A stretch of 64,000 nt of DNA from Paenibacillus xylanexedens (GTDB lineage: Bacteria; Bacillota; Bacilli; Paenibacillales; Paenibacillaceae), in contig NZ_CP018620.1 of the NCBI RefSeq assembly GCF_001908275.1, forward strand, positions 1,860,001 to 1,924,000, in the 5' to 3' direction. The notes beneath the pieces are model-generated. The model was not told the origin of the DNA. It saw nothing but the letters and a program-made list of their open reading frames with translations, and ran no database searches. Position 1 is the first letter of the stretch. Each line of letters opens with the position of its first letter. Position numbers and translations under genes: made by a program. Positions 15,257 to 24,110 of the stretch are shown piece after piece.

Positions 15257-15321
15257 GCTCCTCTGTTATGGAGAGGAGCGTGAGCAGTTGTGGGTTGCAC
15301 CATGTATGCGGTGCAGCCCAC
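15257..15321. other. Two GC-rich hairpins behind thiE
   Basis: GCTCCTCT (15257-15264) pairs with AGAGGAGC (15272-15279), and GTGGGTTGCACC (15290-15301) pairs with GGTGCAGCCCAC (15310-15321). Neither is followed by a T run. They could stabilise the 3' end of the thi transcript. The stretch shares the high GC of thiE. Confidence 0.6.
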
Positions 15322-15347
15322 GGGGCTGGCAGTGCAGGGAAGCAGGG

Positions 15348-16016
15348 CTACGCCTGCATCCCGCGCACTGCCGCAGCGAACTGCGCAGCCGCTGCGCGCA
15401 CGTCGGCCGCGCCCGCGATGGCGGAGATGACGGCTACGCCGTCGGCTCCAGCCGCCATCACGGCGGCCGTGGTATCGGGCGTAATGCCGCCGATACCCAC
15501 AATCGGAACTGCGATGCCTGCGGCGCGCAGTTCCGCCACCCCTGCGGGGCCCAGCACAGCGTGGGCATCCGCTTTGGAGCGCGTCGGGTACATGGGCCCG
15601 ACGCCAAGGTAGTCGGCGCCCGCCTGCACGGCACGGCGCGCCTCCTCCACAGAGTGGGCGGATACGCCAAGCATCCGCCCATCTCCAATGCGGGCGCGTA
15701 CTAGCGCCGCGTCCGCATCTTCCTGGCCGACATGCACGCCGTCGGCCTCCACCGCTACAGCCAGCTCCACATCATCGTTCACGATGAACGGGACCCCGTG
15801 CTGGCTGCACACCTCGCGAAGCCGCATCGCAAGCGTGATGCGAGCTTCGTGAGCCAGGACGCCAGTTCCCTTTTCACGGAACTGGAACAGCGTAATGCCG
15901 CCAGCAATGGCCTGGCGCAGCACTTCCACAGGGTCTTGCTTTGTATTGACGCTGCCCATCACTAAATACACCTGCATCGCGCGTCGTACCGCTTCTGCAT
16001 CCCAAGGGTGCATCAC
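15348..16016 (-). CDS. thiE: Thiamine-phosphate synthase
   Basis: Joins HMP pyrophosphate to thiazole phosphate to make thiamine phosphate. A 222-residue TIM barrel with the ThiE motifs LFQFREKG, PFIVNDDVELAVAVEADGVHVGQED (nucleotide/pyrophosphate site), LGVSAHSVEEA, ADYLGVGPMYPTRSKAD and VGIGGI. Last gene of the operon; its ATG overlaps the thiD stop by 4 nt. Base use is odd: the gene is clearly GC-richer than its neighbours, with long GC-only codon runs and many alanine codons (GCC/GCG), especially toward the 3' end. This suggests replacement from a GC-rich relative. All catalytic motifs look intact. Confidence 0.94.
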   Translation of the reverse strand: MMHPWDAEAVRRAMQVYLVMGSVNTKQDPVEVLRQAIAGGITLFQFREKGTGVLAHEARITLAMRLREVCSQHGVPFIVNDDVELAVAVEADGVHVGQEDADAALVRARIGDGRMLGVSAHSVEEARRAVQAGADYLGVGPMYPTRSKADAHAVLGPAGVAELRAAGIAVPIVGIGGITPDTTAAVMAAGADGVAVISAIAGAADVRAAAAQFAAAVRGMQA

Positions 16017-16825
16017 TGCTCACCCCGCTGTCTGCGCTGATACGCAAAATGATTTGTCGGCCCATGTCCGGCCCCAATCCCCAACTCATCTTCGATGGCT
16101 GCCTGAATGAATGCTCGCGCGGTCATAACGGCAGAAAGAACAGGTGAACCCTTTGCTAACTCTGCGGTGATCGCAGCAGAGTACGTGCATCCTGTTCCGT
16201 GTGTATGATGTGTTACCACACGAACATTCTCCAGGTAATGAAAAGACTGCCCATCGTAGAGCACATCCACGATCATACCACTTCCTTCATCATGACCACC
16301 TTTGACCAAAGCATACGTTGAGCCCATCTGTACAATCCGTCTTGCGGCTTCTTCCCGCTGATTCATATTCGTGATGGACATTTCGGTAAGTAGTTCCGCT
16401 TCCGGAATATTAGGTGTTGTGATCAGGGCATGGGGCAACAGCTCCGTAATCAACGCCTGTACAGCTTCCTGCTGGAGAAGGGAGGCGCCACCTTTGGCTA
16501 CCATCACGGGATCGATGACCAGATTAGACCAACGATATTGCTGCCATTTCTCAGCGACTAGACGAATAATCTCGGCACTATATAACATGCCGGTCTTCGT
16601 TGCGGTTGGTTGAAAGTCTTCGCCGGTCGAGTCCAATTGCTGGGCAATGCCATCGTAAGAGATGGGGAAGACGCCCTGCACACCTGTTGTATTTTGGGCA
16701 GCAATAGCGGTAATAACCGTCATACCGTATACCCCAAGCTCCTGGAACGTTTTCAGATCGGCCTGAATTCCTGCGCCGCCCCCGTTATCGGAGCCTGCAA
16801 TGGTTAGCGCTTGAGCAATGCTCAT
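16013..16825 (-). CDS. thiD: Hydroxymethylpyrimidine/phosphomethylpyrimidine kinase
   Basis: Phosphorylates HMP twice to HMP pyrophosphate, the pyrimidine half of thiamine. A 270-residue ribokinase-fold protein: [22 protein letters not shown] at the N-terminus is the HMP-binding signature; [19 protein letters not shown] and [21 protein letters not shown] (anion hole and catalytic region, about residues 205-225) are ThiD-specific. It overlaps thiM upstream and thiE downstream by 4 nt each, indicating translational coupling. Controlled by the TPP riboswitch of the operon. Confidence 0.95.
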   Translation of the reverse strand: MSIAQALTIAGSDNGGGAGIQADLKTFQELGVYGMTVITAIAAQNTTGVQGVFPISYDGIAQQLDSTGEDFQPTATKTGMLYSAEIIRLVAEKWQQYRWSNLVIDPVMVAKGGASLLQQEAVQALITELLPHALITTPNIPEAELLTEMSITNMNQREEAARRIVQMGSTYALVKGGHDEGSGMIVDVLYDGQSFHYLENVRVVTHHTHGTGCTYSAAITAELAKGSPVLSAVMTARAFIQAAIEDELGIGAGHGPTNHFAYQRRQRGEQ

Positions 16826-17634
16826 ATTGCACCTCCATGGATCTGACGGATCTGTGCGCGTTCTGCCAAGAGGTCTGGTGTTACTTGTGCCAGTTGATTC
16901 AACAATTCAATCTGGAAGCTGCCCGGCCCCTGATGAGCTGTCCGCTCTGCCGCCAGTTCAGCTGCTACACCATAAAACGCGAGCGCTTCAACAACACTGC
17001 CTAGAAGATCGGCTCCTGATTCCGCTATGGCTGTAAAAGCGCCAATCACTGAACTGAGCAGACAGCCAGCACCTGTGACCTGAGTGAGCAGGGCATGACC
17101 ATTACTCGTGAGGAATGTGGATTGTCCATCAGTAATAATATCTTCTTTTCCGGTAATGACCACGACACAGCCAAGTTTATGCGCTGCCCGCTCCGCAATG
17201 CCGATTCGGTCGCCTTCACCTGATCCTGCGTCCACACCTTTGATACTCCAGCTCTCACCGATGACATTGGCGACCTCTGCCACATTGCCGCGCAGTACTG
17301 TGAGACGAAGTTCACGAATGAGCATCTGCACGGTTTCCGTGCGATAAGTGGTTGCGCCAGCTCCAACCGGATCAAGCACCACAGGCACGTGATGCGCATT
17401 AGCCGATTGGCCTGCCAGACGGATCGCCTGAACGACTTTGTCATCGAGAGTACCAATGTTGAGTACTACAGCTCCTGACATCTTGGCGACATCAGCGACC
17501 TCTTCATGAGCATAGGCCATAAAAGGGGACGCACCTAGTGCAAGCAGACCATTGGCTGTGAAGGGAGCCACGACAAGGTTGGTGATATTGTGTACCAGCG
17601 GATTTTGCGTACGAACACGTTTCAGATAAGACAT
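16822..17634 (-). CDS. thiM: Hydroxyethylthiazole kinase
   Basis: Salvages thiazole alcohol to thiazole phosphate for ThiE. 270 residues with the ThiM signatures [27 protein letters not shown] (residues about 14-40), [28 protein letters not shown], and the catalytic [15 protein letters not shown] near residue 195. The ATG follows AGGAGG. Starts 167 nt behind thiY, the largest gap in the operon, and is coupled to thiD by a 4-nt overlap. With thiD, thiE and the transporter this makes a salvage-centred thiamine pathway; de novo thiC and thiG are not in the window. Confidence 0.95.
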   Translation of the reverse strand: MSYLKRVRTQNPLVHNITNLVVAPFTANGLLALGASPFMAYAHEEVADVAKMSGAVVLNIGTLDDKVVQAIRLAGQSANAHHVPVVLDPVGAGATTYRTETVQMLIRELRLTVLRGNVAEVANVIGESWSIKGVDAGSGEGDRIGIAERAAHKLGCVVVITGKEDIITDGQSTFLTSNGHALLTQVTGAGCLLSSVIGAFTAIAESGADLLGSVVEALAFYGVAAELAAERTAHQGPGSFQIELLNQLAQVTPDLLAERAQIRQIHGGAI

Positions 17635-17800
17635 ATAATTTCCTCCTTGTTATGAAGTAAACCCCATCGGTAGAAGACCGGTATGAAGGGTCACTCAGCA
17701 GAATAATAGGATATGAGTCTCCTTGTTGAGTTGGGGTGCAGAGTCTAACAACAGCCAGATCATTAATGCGGGAAAAGCAGAAACGTAAAATCTAAATCAT

Positions 17801-18874
17801 TTACTCTCCTTGCAGAGTAATAAAAGCATCCTCGGCTTTCACCGATTCAGGAATCAAATCCTTTTCAACGAGCCATGCACGTACATTCTCCCACGACTCC
17901 ATCTCCTGCCGACCAAATGGTTGGCCTTCTTCATTCATGAGTGGTAGCAGAATTACCAGGCTTTTAGTTTCGATCTCCGGGTCAAGCGGTGATGTTTCAT
18001 TCTCATGAGCGAGCAGAATACTCAAGGCTTCTTCTGGATGCTCAGTCACATATTTCTGTCCTTCCTGGACCGCTTTGACGAACCGGGTAAGTTGGTCTTT
18101 TTTCGCTTCAATGCCAGCTTCACTTGCAGTCAGGACCAATTCATAATAATCAGGCACACCATAATCGACGGGGTTAATCAATTTCATGGCATGTCCTTCT
18201 TTCTCCAAAATCAATTGTTCATGGTTAATAAAACCACCCATAATCGCATCCGCTTGTCCGGAAGCCAGCGAAGGAATCAGATCGAACCCAACGTCGACCA
18301 GATTTATGTTGTCGGAATTGCCGCCATCCTTACTGATCATCGTGCGTACCATCGCTTCGTACAGAGGAATGGAGGAATAACCAACAGTCTTTTCTTCAAG
18401 ATCTTTGGGTGAACTTACGTTGCCATTCGCTTCGGTCAACAGATGCACTAGGGGGTGGCGAACAACAGCAGCAATGGAACGTACAGGAATGTTCTCGCCA
18501 CGAGCGAGCAAAATTTGGGGCTGGTAGCTTAGAGCCAGATCAATTTTTCCGGCAGCAACAAGTTTGAGTGAATCATTGGTATCCGCAGGCATCTGAATTT
18601 CGACATCCAGACCTTGATCTGCAAAGTATCCTTTTTCTTGAGCGACGTAGATGAAGGAATGTACTGCATTCGGGTACCAGTCGAGCATGATGGACAGTCT
18701 ATCTTTGGCGTCTGATGCTGGTTCGGTTGCAGACTTGTCTATTTGTTGTGCATGGGTTGCAGAGTCTGTTGTTGGCGTGTTTTTGCTGGTATTCGTGGTG
18801 CTGCATCCGCTAACGATCAGCAAAAGGCTAATGAGCATGATGGGAAGCAGGGAGTATATACCTTTGTTATTCAT
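17801..18874 (-). CDS. thiY: HMP-precursor ABC transporter, substrate-binding lipoprotein
   Basis: 357-residue lipoprotein of the NMT1/ThiY family, binding thiamine pyrimidine precursors outside the membrane. A signal peptide ends at a lipobox (LLIVSGC, Cys24). The mature N-terminus has the family block IMLDWYPNAVHSFIYVAQEKGYF and then LKLVAAGKIDLALSYQPQ. ThiY proteins bind formylaminopyrimidine, while relatives bind other small nitrogen compounds; the TPP riboswitch and adjacent thiMDE make the thiamine role likely. No tenA is present here, which would normally convert the aminopyrimidine to HMP. Encoded third in the operon, 54 nt behind the permease gene. Confidence 0.85.
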   Translation of the reverse strand: MNNKGIYSLLPIMLISLLLIVSGCSTTNTSKNTPTTDSATHAQQIDKSATEPASDAKDRLSIMLDWYPNAVHSFIYVAQEKGYFADQGLDVEIQMPADTNDSLKLVAAGKIDLALSYQPQILLARGENIPVRSIAAVVRHPLVHLLTEANGNVSSPKDLEEKTVGYSSIPLYEAMVRTMISKDGGNSDNINLVDVGFDLIPSLASGQADAIMGGFINHEQLILEKEGHAMKLINPVDYGVPDYYELVLTASEAGIEAKKDQLTRFVKAVQEGQKYVTEHPEEALSILLAHENETSPLDPEIETKSLVILLPLMNEEGQPFGRQEMESWENVRAWLVEKDLIPESVKAEDAFITLQGE

Positions 18875-18927
18875 AAATGAAGTTCCTCATTTCATCGTTT
18901 TGTTTACATCTAATTTCTGTCTAAGTA

Positions 18928-19758
18928 TTATCCAACTTTTCTTTTGCCTCCATGTCCATGCCGCCGTATGCTAAATCGTTTCTCTAGCCAGGCAATCAGT
19001 ACAAACAAAACGATTCCAAGCAGGGATAACAGCAAAATGGCGGCAAACATCGCATCCGTGTTCATGTTGCTGGACATGCGGCGGCTGAAGTATCCGAGAC
19101 CTTTGCTGCCACCGAGCCATTCGCCAATCGTTGCCCCAACCACGCAGTACACCACAGACATCTTTAACCCCGAGAAAAAAGAGGAAAGTGCCAGTGGAAT
19201 CTGGAGTTTGCAAAAAATATCCCACTTGCTGGCGCCCATGGTGAGCAAAAGTTCACGCTGCTCCGGATCGCCTTGGCGGAGTCCATCATAGGTACTGACC
19301 ACAATGGGGAAGAACGCGATTAGGAACACCACGGCGACTTTGCTCCACAACGTATAGCCAAACCACAGGATGAACACGGGAGACAAGGCAATCAGCGGGA
19401 TGGTCTGACTGATTACGATGAAGGGATACAAGGCCTTTTCAATCGATCGGTTCATATGCATGCCTGTTGCCAGCGTAATTCCAGTCACTATGGACAAGAC
19501 AAAACCAACAACAACCTCCATAAAGGTAGCAGGCAGATGGATGGTCAACAGCAGACGGCGATGTTCAACCAGTGAGCTTGCGATGGCCGTGGGTGCAGGA
19601 ATGATGAAGGAGGGCACCCATCCCATACGCACAATCACTTCCCAGATCGCCATTAATAAGAACATGAGCATAATAAACAAACCATATTGGGAAAACGACC
19701 TCGAGAGCCACTTTAAACACCACGTCCAAACGCTAACCTCAGCTCTATCATTTTGCAT
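18928..19758 (-). CDS. thiX: HMP-precursor ABC transporter, permease
   Basis: 276-residue membrane protein of the SsuC/TauC/ThiX family with about six membrane helices and the permease EAA-type loop GLRQGDPEQRELLLTMGASKWDIFCKLQIPLALSSFFSGLK (about residues 165-200), which contacts the ATPase. Start ATG 19758 follows GGAGGAAC and overlaps the end of thiZ by 11 nt. Works with ThiZ and ThiY to import pyrimidine precursors; the assignment depends on the riboswitch context because sequence alone does not separate it from sulfonate or nitrate permeases. Confidence 0.85.
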   Translation of the reverse strand: MQNDRAEVSVWTWCLKWLSRSFSQYGLFIMLMFLLMAIWEVIVRMGWVPSFIIPAPTAIASSLVEHRRLLLTIHLPATFMEVVVGFVLSIVTGITLATGMHMNRSIEKALYPFIVISQTIPLIALSPVFILWFGYTLWSKVAVVFLIAFFPIVVSTYDGLRQGDPEQRELLLTMGASKWDIFCKLQIPLALSSFFSGLKMSVVYCVVGATIGEWLGGSKGLGYFSRRMSSNMNTDAMFAAILLLSLLGIVLFVLIAWLEKRFSIRRHGHGGKRKVG

Positions 19759-20512
19759 GTAATTGTTCCTCCAGTTGTCGTCTCATCTGCACGAGAGCCG
19801 GTTGGTAGATCATGTCCGAATGCCTTGGGCGTGGTAAAGGAACTGTCATCTCCCGCAACTGCTGACCTTGCCTTCCTGGAGTTAACAGAATGATACGGTC
19901 ACTTAACAGCAGGGCTTCTTCAATGTCATGTGTAATGAACAGCACGGTTTGTCCAAAGTCCTCCCACAGCTCCAACAACCAGCGATGCATTTCTCGTTTG
20001 GTTAAGGCGTCGAGTGCACCGAAGGGTTCATCCAGTAACATGAGCTGCCCGCCTGTAAGCAAGGTACGCAGCAATGCCACCCGCTGCCGCATGCCGCCGG
20101 ATAACTCATCTGGATAGGCCTGCTCATAACCGGACAAGCCGAACCTTGCCAATCCTGCGATGATATCGGCTCGCAGCTTCTCCTTGTTCTGTCGGCCTGG
20201 TGCAAGCTCGGCAGGCAGCATGCAGTTCTCCATGACGGTACGCCAGGATAACAGCAGATCTTTCTGCGGCATATAAGCGACTCGTCCGAGCCGTTGTCCT
20301 TGCGGTACATCAGCTATATCGATGGTGCCAACGGTTGGCTCAAGCAAGCCTGCGAGCAGCTTGAAGAGTGTGCTTTTACCTGATCCGCTGGAGCCGATGA
20401 GCGAGACAAATTCTCCTTGTTGAACCTGAAGCGACACATTGGCGAGCACGGGTGAATCCTTTTTTTCAGGAAAAGCGAAGCTAACGTTGTGAATGGTTAC
20501 ATGGTTGTTCAT
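19748..20512 (-). CDS. thiZ: HMP-precursor ABC transporter, ATPase
   Basis: 254-residue ABC ATPase. Walker A GSSGSGKST (about residues 37-45), Q-loop MPQKDLLLSW, signature LSGGMRQRVALLRTLL, Walker B LMLLDEPFGALD, and switch His in FITHDIEEA. Belongs to the SsuB/TauB/ThiZ group. The start at 20512 is chosen because GGGGGGAGGA lies right before it; upstream in-frame codons run back into the riboswitch terminator at 20580-20618 and are not coding. First gene of the TPP-regulated operon. Confidence 0.88.
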   Translation of the reverse strand: MNNHVTIHNVSFAFPEKKDSPVLANVSLQVQQGEFVSLIGSSGSGKSTLFKLLAGLLEPTVGTIDIADVPQGQRLGRVAYMPQKDLLLSWRTVMENCMLPAELAPGRQNKEKLRADIIAGLARFGLSGYEQAYPDELSGGMRQRVALLRTLLTGGQLMLLDEPFGALDALTKREMHRWLLELWEDFGQTVLFITHDIEEALLLSDRIILLTPGRQGQQLREMTVPLPRPRHSDMIYQPALVQMRRQLEEQLHAK

Positions 20513-20576
20513 CTGATCCTCCCCCCTTGATGTCAGACTGCTGGAATAACAACGGCATCCTGTACTCTGCAAAAGG

Positions 20577-20618
20577 AACAAAAAAGACCCACCCATTTCC
20601 GGAGAAATGAGTGGGTCT
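20577..20618 (-). terminator. Expression-platform terminator of the thi riboswitch
   Basis: Minus strand AGACCCAC-T-CATTTC pairs with GAAATG-G-GTGGGTCT, followed by six T. It lies between the TPP aptamer and thiZ, so ligand binding would favour termination. Confidence 0.9.
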
Positions 20619-20681
20619 GTAAGTTAAATCCGCAATTTATCTTCACATTCATGAAAAAATTCCGCTTACTAAAAGGCCGCT

Positions 20682-20763
20682 CCACTTCCCTCCGCTGGTA
20701 TGATCCAGATCAGGTTCAAAGGGTCCGAATAGTCATATTCGTCTCAGCCGCAAGGCTCCCCTA
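20682..20763 (-). promoter_or_regulatory. TPP riboswitch of thiZXY-MDE
   Basis: Minus strand shows the TPP aptamer elements in order: GGGGAGCC, GCGGCTGAGA (pyrimidine-binding T-loop), GACCCTTTGAACCTGATC, TGGATCATACCAGCG and GAGGGAAGTGG. The canonical CUGAGA and CCUGAUCUGG segments are intact. Controls the thiamine transport and salvage operon by transcription termination. Confidence 0.96.
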
Positions 20764-20798
20764 GTGCAAAAGTTCAAGATATGCAGTTGTCTGTTCAG

Positions 20799-20826
20799 CA
20801 TATATCACTCGAACATGAACTGTAAA
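20799..20826 (-). promoter_or_regulatory. Possible promoter of the thi operon
   Basis: Minus strand TTTACA (20826-20821), 16 nt, TATATG (20804-20799), about 36 nt upstream of the riboswitch. Neither box is a strong match, so this is tentative. Confidence 0.4.
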
Positions 20827-20989
20827 GAGGCAGCATGATGGAATTCTTGAGATGAACTTGGAGCCAGAGCCGAACAACTGAACAATTTACCTTGGCTCAT
20901 GAACCCGATATAATAGTGGTGGCGCATATTGGCCGGATCACAAATGCAGGTGGGATTGTTCTCCCTCCTAGGCAGAATGGGGACCCGAG

Positions 20990-21865
20990 TTGAAAACGTT
21001 CAAAAAAGTATATATTGAGATCACAAGTATCTGTAATCTGGCGTGCAGCTTCTGTCCTCAGACGCAGCGTGCCAAAGGATTCATTGACCCTGAAGTCTTC
21101 AACAATATACTGGATCAAGTTAAACCACACACCAATCATATTTATCTACATGTCAAAGGCGAACCCTTGTTGCACCCCAAAATAGATCTGCTGCTTGATT
21201 CCGCACATGAGAAGGGACTCAAGGTGAACATTACAACGAATGGTACACTCTTGCCCAAGACTCAGCATAAATTGCTTGGCAAACCGGCGCTGCGGCAGAT
21301 GAATTTCTCCCTGCACAGCTTCGATGGGCATGAAGGTTCAACAGACCGTGACGGATACCTGCGTCATATTTTGTCCTTTGTACACGAGGCCGTTAAGCAC
21401 AATGTCATCATCTCATTCCGACTGTGGAATCTGACGCAGGATAACTTCACAAATGCTCAGATGAATCGAAATCGGGAGACCCTTGAAGTGTTGGAACGTG
21501 AGTTCAATCTGGACTTCCGCATTGAGGAAAAAGTGGTTCCAGGCAGCGGGGTCAAAATTGCCCGAAATGTATATCTGAATCAGGACCATGAGTTCCAGTG
21601 GCCGAGTCTGGATGCACCTGAAGATGACGGCAAAGGTTTTTGCCATGCATTGCGTGGTCAGGCAGCTGTGCTTGTGGATGGAACGGTGGTTCCATGCTGT
21701 CTCGATGGCGAGGGTGTGATTAACCTTGGTAATGTGCACGAGAAGTCATTCTCGGAGATTATTGAGGGTGAGCGAGCGAACAATCTGGTATATGGCTTCT
21801 CCAAGCGGGAAGCTGTGGAAGAGTTGTGTCGAAAGTGCGGTTATCGTCAGAGATTCGGAGCCTGA
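20990..21865 (+). CDS. Radical SAM/SPASM domain protein
   Basis: 291 residues. The radical SAM [4Fe-4S] motif CX3CX2C is CNLACSFC (about residues 15-22), followed by KGEPLLHP and ITTNGTLL (SAM-binding barrel). The C-terminal SPASM region contains FCHALRGQAAVLVDGTVVPCC, LGNV and ELCRKCGYRQRFG, enough cysteines for an auxiliary cluster. Such proteins mature peptides or enzymes. No precursor peptide, protease or exporter is adjacent, and the length fits widespread monocistronic Firmicute members of unknown role. TTG start at 20990, 6 nt behind GGGGA. Divergent from the thi operon. Confidence 0.85.
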   Translation: MKTFKKVYIEITSICNLACSFCPQTQRAKGFIDPEVFNNILDQVKPHTNHIYLHVKGEPLLHPKIDLLLDSAHEKGLKVNITTNGTLLPKTQHKLLGKPALRQMNFSLHSFDGHEGSTDRDGYLRHILSFVHEAVKHNVIISFRLWNLTQDNFTNAQMNRNRETLEVLEREFNLDFRIEEKVVPGSGVKIARNVYLNQDHEFQWPSLDAPEDDGKGFCHALRGQAAVLVDGTVVPCCLDGEGVINLGNVHEKSFSEIIEGERANNLVYGFSKREAVEELCRKCGYRQRFGA

Positions 21866-21896
21866 TATCTTATATCAGCAAGCCAGAAGCCATTCA

Positions 21897-21937
21897 AGAT
21901 CACACATTTGGAGACAAATGTAGTGGTCTTTCTTTGT
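21897..21937 (+). terminator. Terminator of the radical SAM gene
   Basis: ACATTTG pairs with CAAATGT around a GAGA loop, extended imperfectly to AGATC/GGTCT, followed by TTCTTTG. Confidence 0.6.
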
Positions 21938-22102
21938 TACCGGGGAATAAGTGAGGGGTACATACGTTACAAATGAGCATACCAGAGGTTGATATCAGCA
22001 TATTGCTTGAGTGACCTGATATGCAAAAAATGCTGATAAGACAGGGATTGTGCGATGTCATGATATATCTGATCTAATGATTATTCTAGTTACCTTCCTT
22101 AT

Positions 22103-22184
22103 TTGGTAGGATTAGGTTGTGGTTCGGACAGAGGTGCACCTCTGACGAACTTCAGGACAAGCTCAGGCTTGTACTCTACCAAAA
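22103..22184 (+). promoter_or_regulatory. Structured leader (possible three-way junction) of the pectate lyase gene
   Basis: TTTGGTAG (22103-22110) pairs perfectly with CTACCAAA (22177-22184), enclosing two hairpins: GTTCG plus CAGAGG (22123-22135) with CCTCTG plus CGAAC (22140-22151), and ACAAGC (22158-22163) with GCTTGT (22168-22173). It ends about 28 nt before the start codon. I recognise no known riboswitch class. The inner palindrome CAGAGGTGCACCTCTG could alternatively be a protein operator. Confidence 0.55.
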
Positions 22185-22212
22185 AACGAGAGAATAAGGG
22201 AGGAATAAAGTT

Positions 22213-22881
22213 ATGAAAAAAATATTGACGTTGTTGCTGTCGGCTGGTTTGGTTGCTTCCGTATTTGGTGTAGCTCCGGTTGCTGCTGCACCTACCGTTG
22301 TAAATTCAACGATTGTTGTTCCAAAGGGCACGACCTATGACGGCCAAGGTAAAACATTTGTAGCCAATCCTTCCACACTGGGCGACGGATCTCAAGCAGA
22401 AAATCAGAAGCCAGTCTTCCGTCTGGAGGCAGGGGCCACGCTCAAAAACGTAAACATTGGATCACCAGCTGCTGATGGTGTTCACTGTTATGGTAACTGT
22501 AATATATCGAATGTAGTCTGGGAGGACGTGGGCGAGGATGCTCTGACATTGAAGTCTGCCGGAACGGTTAACATTACCGGTGGGGCAGCGTATAAGGCTT
22601 ATGATAAAGTGTTCCAGATGAATGCAGCTGGAACAATTAACATCAAAAATTTTCGTGCAGATGATATTGGCAAACTGGTTCGCCAAAATGGTGGAACTTC
22701 CTTTGCAGTTAACATGACGCTGGATAACTCCAACATTTCTAATGTAAAAGATTCGATTATGCGTACAGACAGCAGCTCATCACAAGGGAAAATTACGAAT
22801 ACCCGTTATTCCAAAGTACCAACGTTGTTCAAGGGGTTTGCTTCGGGGAAAACGAGCCAGTCTGGGAACACGCAATATTAA
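22213..22881 (+). CDS. Secreted pectate lyase, polysaccharide lyase family 3
   Basis: 222-residue secreted enzyme that cleaves polygalacturonate or pectin by beta-elimination. A Sec signal peptide ([20 protein letters not shown], cleavage likely after PVAAA, residue 26) precedes a small right-handed beta-helix with the PL3 blocks [53 protein letters not shown] (Ca-binding and catalytic region) and [15 protein letters not shown]. The size is typical for single-domain PL3 enzymes of Paenibacillus. The start follows GGGAGGA. Preceded by an unusual structured leader and followed by a strong terminator; monocistronic. Confidence 0.93.
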   Translation: MKKILTLLLSAGLVASVFGVAPVAAAPTVVNSTIVVPKGTTYDGQGKTFVANPSTLGDGSQAENQKPVFRLEAGATLKNVNIGSPAADGVHCYGNCNISNVVWEDVGEDALTLKSAGTVNITGGAAYKAYDKVFQMNAAGTINIKNFRADDIGKLVRQNGGTSFAVNMTLDNSNISNVKDSIMRTDSSSSQGKITNTRYSKVPTLFKGFASGKTSQSGNTQY

Positions 22882-22956
22882 GAACAGGGATACCTTGGAA
22901 TACGCATTGAAGGCGTGTACGGATAAGGTAGCTATTTCACATCGTGAAGTATGTCC

Positions 22957-22982
22957 AAAAGGCATCCAGGGGGATGCCTTTT
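22957..22982 (+). terminator. Terminator of the pectate lyase gene
   Basis: AAAAGGCATCC pairs with GGATGCCTTTT around a short loop; symmetrical, so it may act in both directions. Confidence 0.85.
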
Positions 22983-23059
22983 CCTATGACAACTTTTGAT
23001 TTTTGTAGAGACCATTGCCACAAATACCCATCTGATGTACATTAGAAGCAATGAAATAA

Positions 23060-23155
23060 GTGAACCGGGAGCTCAATGAAGTTGGGCTGAGAGAGTGGCC
23101 TTGTGCCGCTGACCGTACATCTGATCTGGGTAATGCCAGCGTAGAGAACATGGAT
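23060..23155 (+). promoter_or_regulatory. TPP riboswitch of ykoEDC
   Basis: Shows the aptamer elements CCGGGAGC, TTGGGCTGAGAGAGTGG, CGCTGACC, ATCTGATCTGGGTAATGCCA and GCGTAGAGAAC in the right order and spacing. The insertion between GCTGAGA and GACC forms the variable P3 arm. Closing stem P1 is weak by eye, so the exact ends are uncertain. Independent of the riboswitch at 20.7 kb. Confidence 0.93.
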
Positions 23156-23316
23156 TTGCGATATGTAAGGGTGAATTGTGGGAATGAACATGGATGAACA
23201 ACAGACCTCTTTGAACTGTGGTGGTGTATCTGCCATGACGGAGGGGTGCTGGTTGATATTCCGTATTTTCGACATCCATCCATTACATCATTGTGAGGAT
23301 TGTACACTGTACGTAA

Positions 23317-23346
23317 GGCCTGCCCGGAACCGGGGAGGCTTTTTCG
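23317..23346 (+). terminator. Expression-platform terminator of the yko riboswitch
   Basis: GCCTGCCCGG pairs with CCGGGGAGGC (one mismatch) around AA, followed by five T. It lies about 160 nt behind the aptamer and 170 nt before ykoE. Confidence 0.82.
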
Positions 23347-23355
23347 TTTATTTTT

Positions 23356-23482
23356 AGAGGTTGTTCAAAAAGTCTGCTTTTGATTACGAAGGATGCCTGA
23401 CGGCATCATCAGCATCGAATATGGAATTCAGCCCATCTTCTTGGTACTGAAAACCACTCTTTTTGAACACACACTTTTATAA
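23356..23482 (+). repeat. Repeat element with inverted ends, long copy
   Basis: 127 bp beginning AGAGGTTGTTCAAAA and ending TTTTGAACACACAC-TTT-TATAA; the ends form an inverted repeat of about 14 bp. The same two ends recur at 58141-58180 with only a few bases between them. No open reading frame inside. It sits in the transcribed leader of ykoE, between the riboswitch terminator and the start codon. Confidence 0.65.
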
Positions 23483-23516
23483 CCCCCACAGGGAACAAAG
23501 GAAGGACGTAGAGAAC

Positions 23517-24110
23517 ATGGCAACAACAGCAGGCAACAAGCGATTGAAACTAACGGATATTCTGGTAACCATCGTGATCGCAGTAGTGTTTGGGGTGATT
23601 TACAAGATATGGGGACCTACATATGACTTAATGAAACCATTTGGCGTTCATGCGGAGCAGATGATCTACGGTATGTGGTTTATGGCGGGCACGTTTGCTT
23701 TTGTTATCATTCGTAAACCAGGCGTGGCTATTCTTGCCGAAGTTGCGGCTTCAACGGTAAGTGCTTTTCTGGGTAGTGAATGGGGCATGTCCACACTTGT
23801 ATACGGTCTGTTGCAAGGATTGGGAGCAGAGATATTCTTCGCCGCATTTTTGTATCGCAAAACCAATCTGTTTGTCACCTGTCTTGCAGCCATAGGAGCT
23901 GCAGCAGCTTCGCTTTTGTTGGATTACCAGTACGGGTATATTGATTCACTCTCGGCGTGGAATTATACGTTATTTATCGGATTCCGCTTCATCGGAAGCA
24001 TTTTGATTGCAGGAGTGTTCGCTTATTATCTCGCCAAAGCATTGGAACTGACCGGTGTAACACGCTCACTCAGACCGGTATCGAAACAGGATTATGAGGC
24101 GCTGGATTAG
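23517..24110 (+). CDS. ykoE: HMP/thiamine ECF transporter, substrate-binding S component
   Basis: 197-residue membrane protein of the YkoE family, the substrate-specific unit of the hydroxymethylpyrimidine/thiamine energy-coupling-factor transporter. About six membrane helices; the YkoE-type blocks are LTDILVTIVIAVVFGVIYKIWGP near the N-terminus, EQMIYGMWFMAGTFA, and LLQGLGAEIFFAAF. The ATG at 23517 follows AAGGAAGGA; the longer in-frame start at 23463 lies inside the repeat element and has no binding site. The TPP riboswitch directly upstream fits. Its stop codon abuts the ykoD start (TAGATG). No ykoF is present, unlike B. subtilis ykoFEDC. Confidence 0.92.
   Translation: MATTAGNKRLKLTDILVTIVIAVVFGVIYKIWGPTYDLMKPFGVHAEQMIYGMWFMAGTFAFVIIRKPGVAILAEVAASTVSAFLGSEWGMSTLVYGLLQGLGAEIFFAAFLYRKTNLFVTCLAAIGAAAASLLLDYQYGYIDSLSAWNYTLFIGFRFIGSILIAGVFAYYLAKALELTGVTRSLRPVSKQDYEALD

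Noticed and set aside
22984..23307. Frames on the minus strand over the ykoE leader
   Set aside because: They are the complement of the TPP riboswitch; low-complexity and without start signals.
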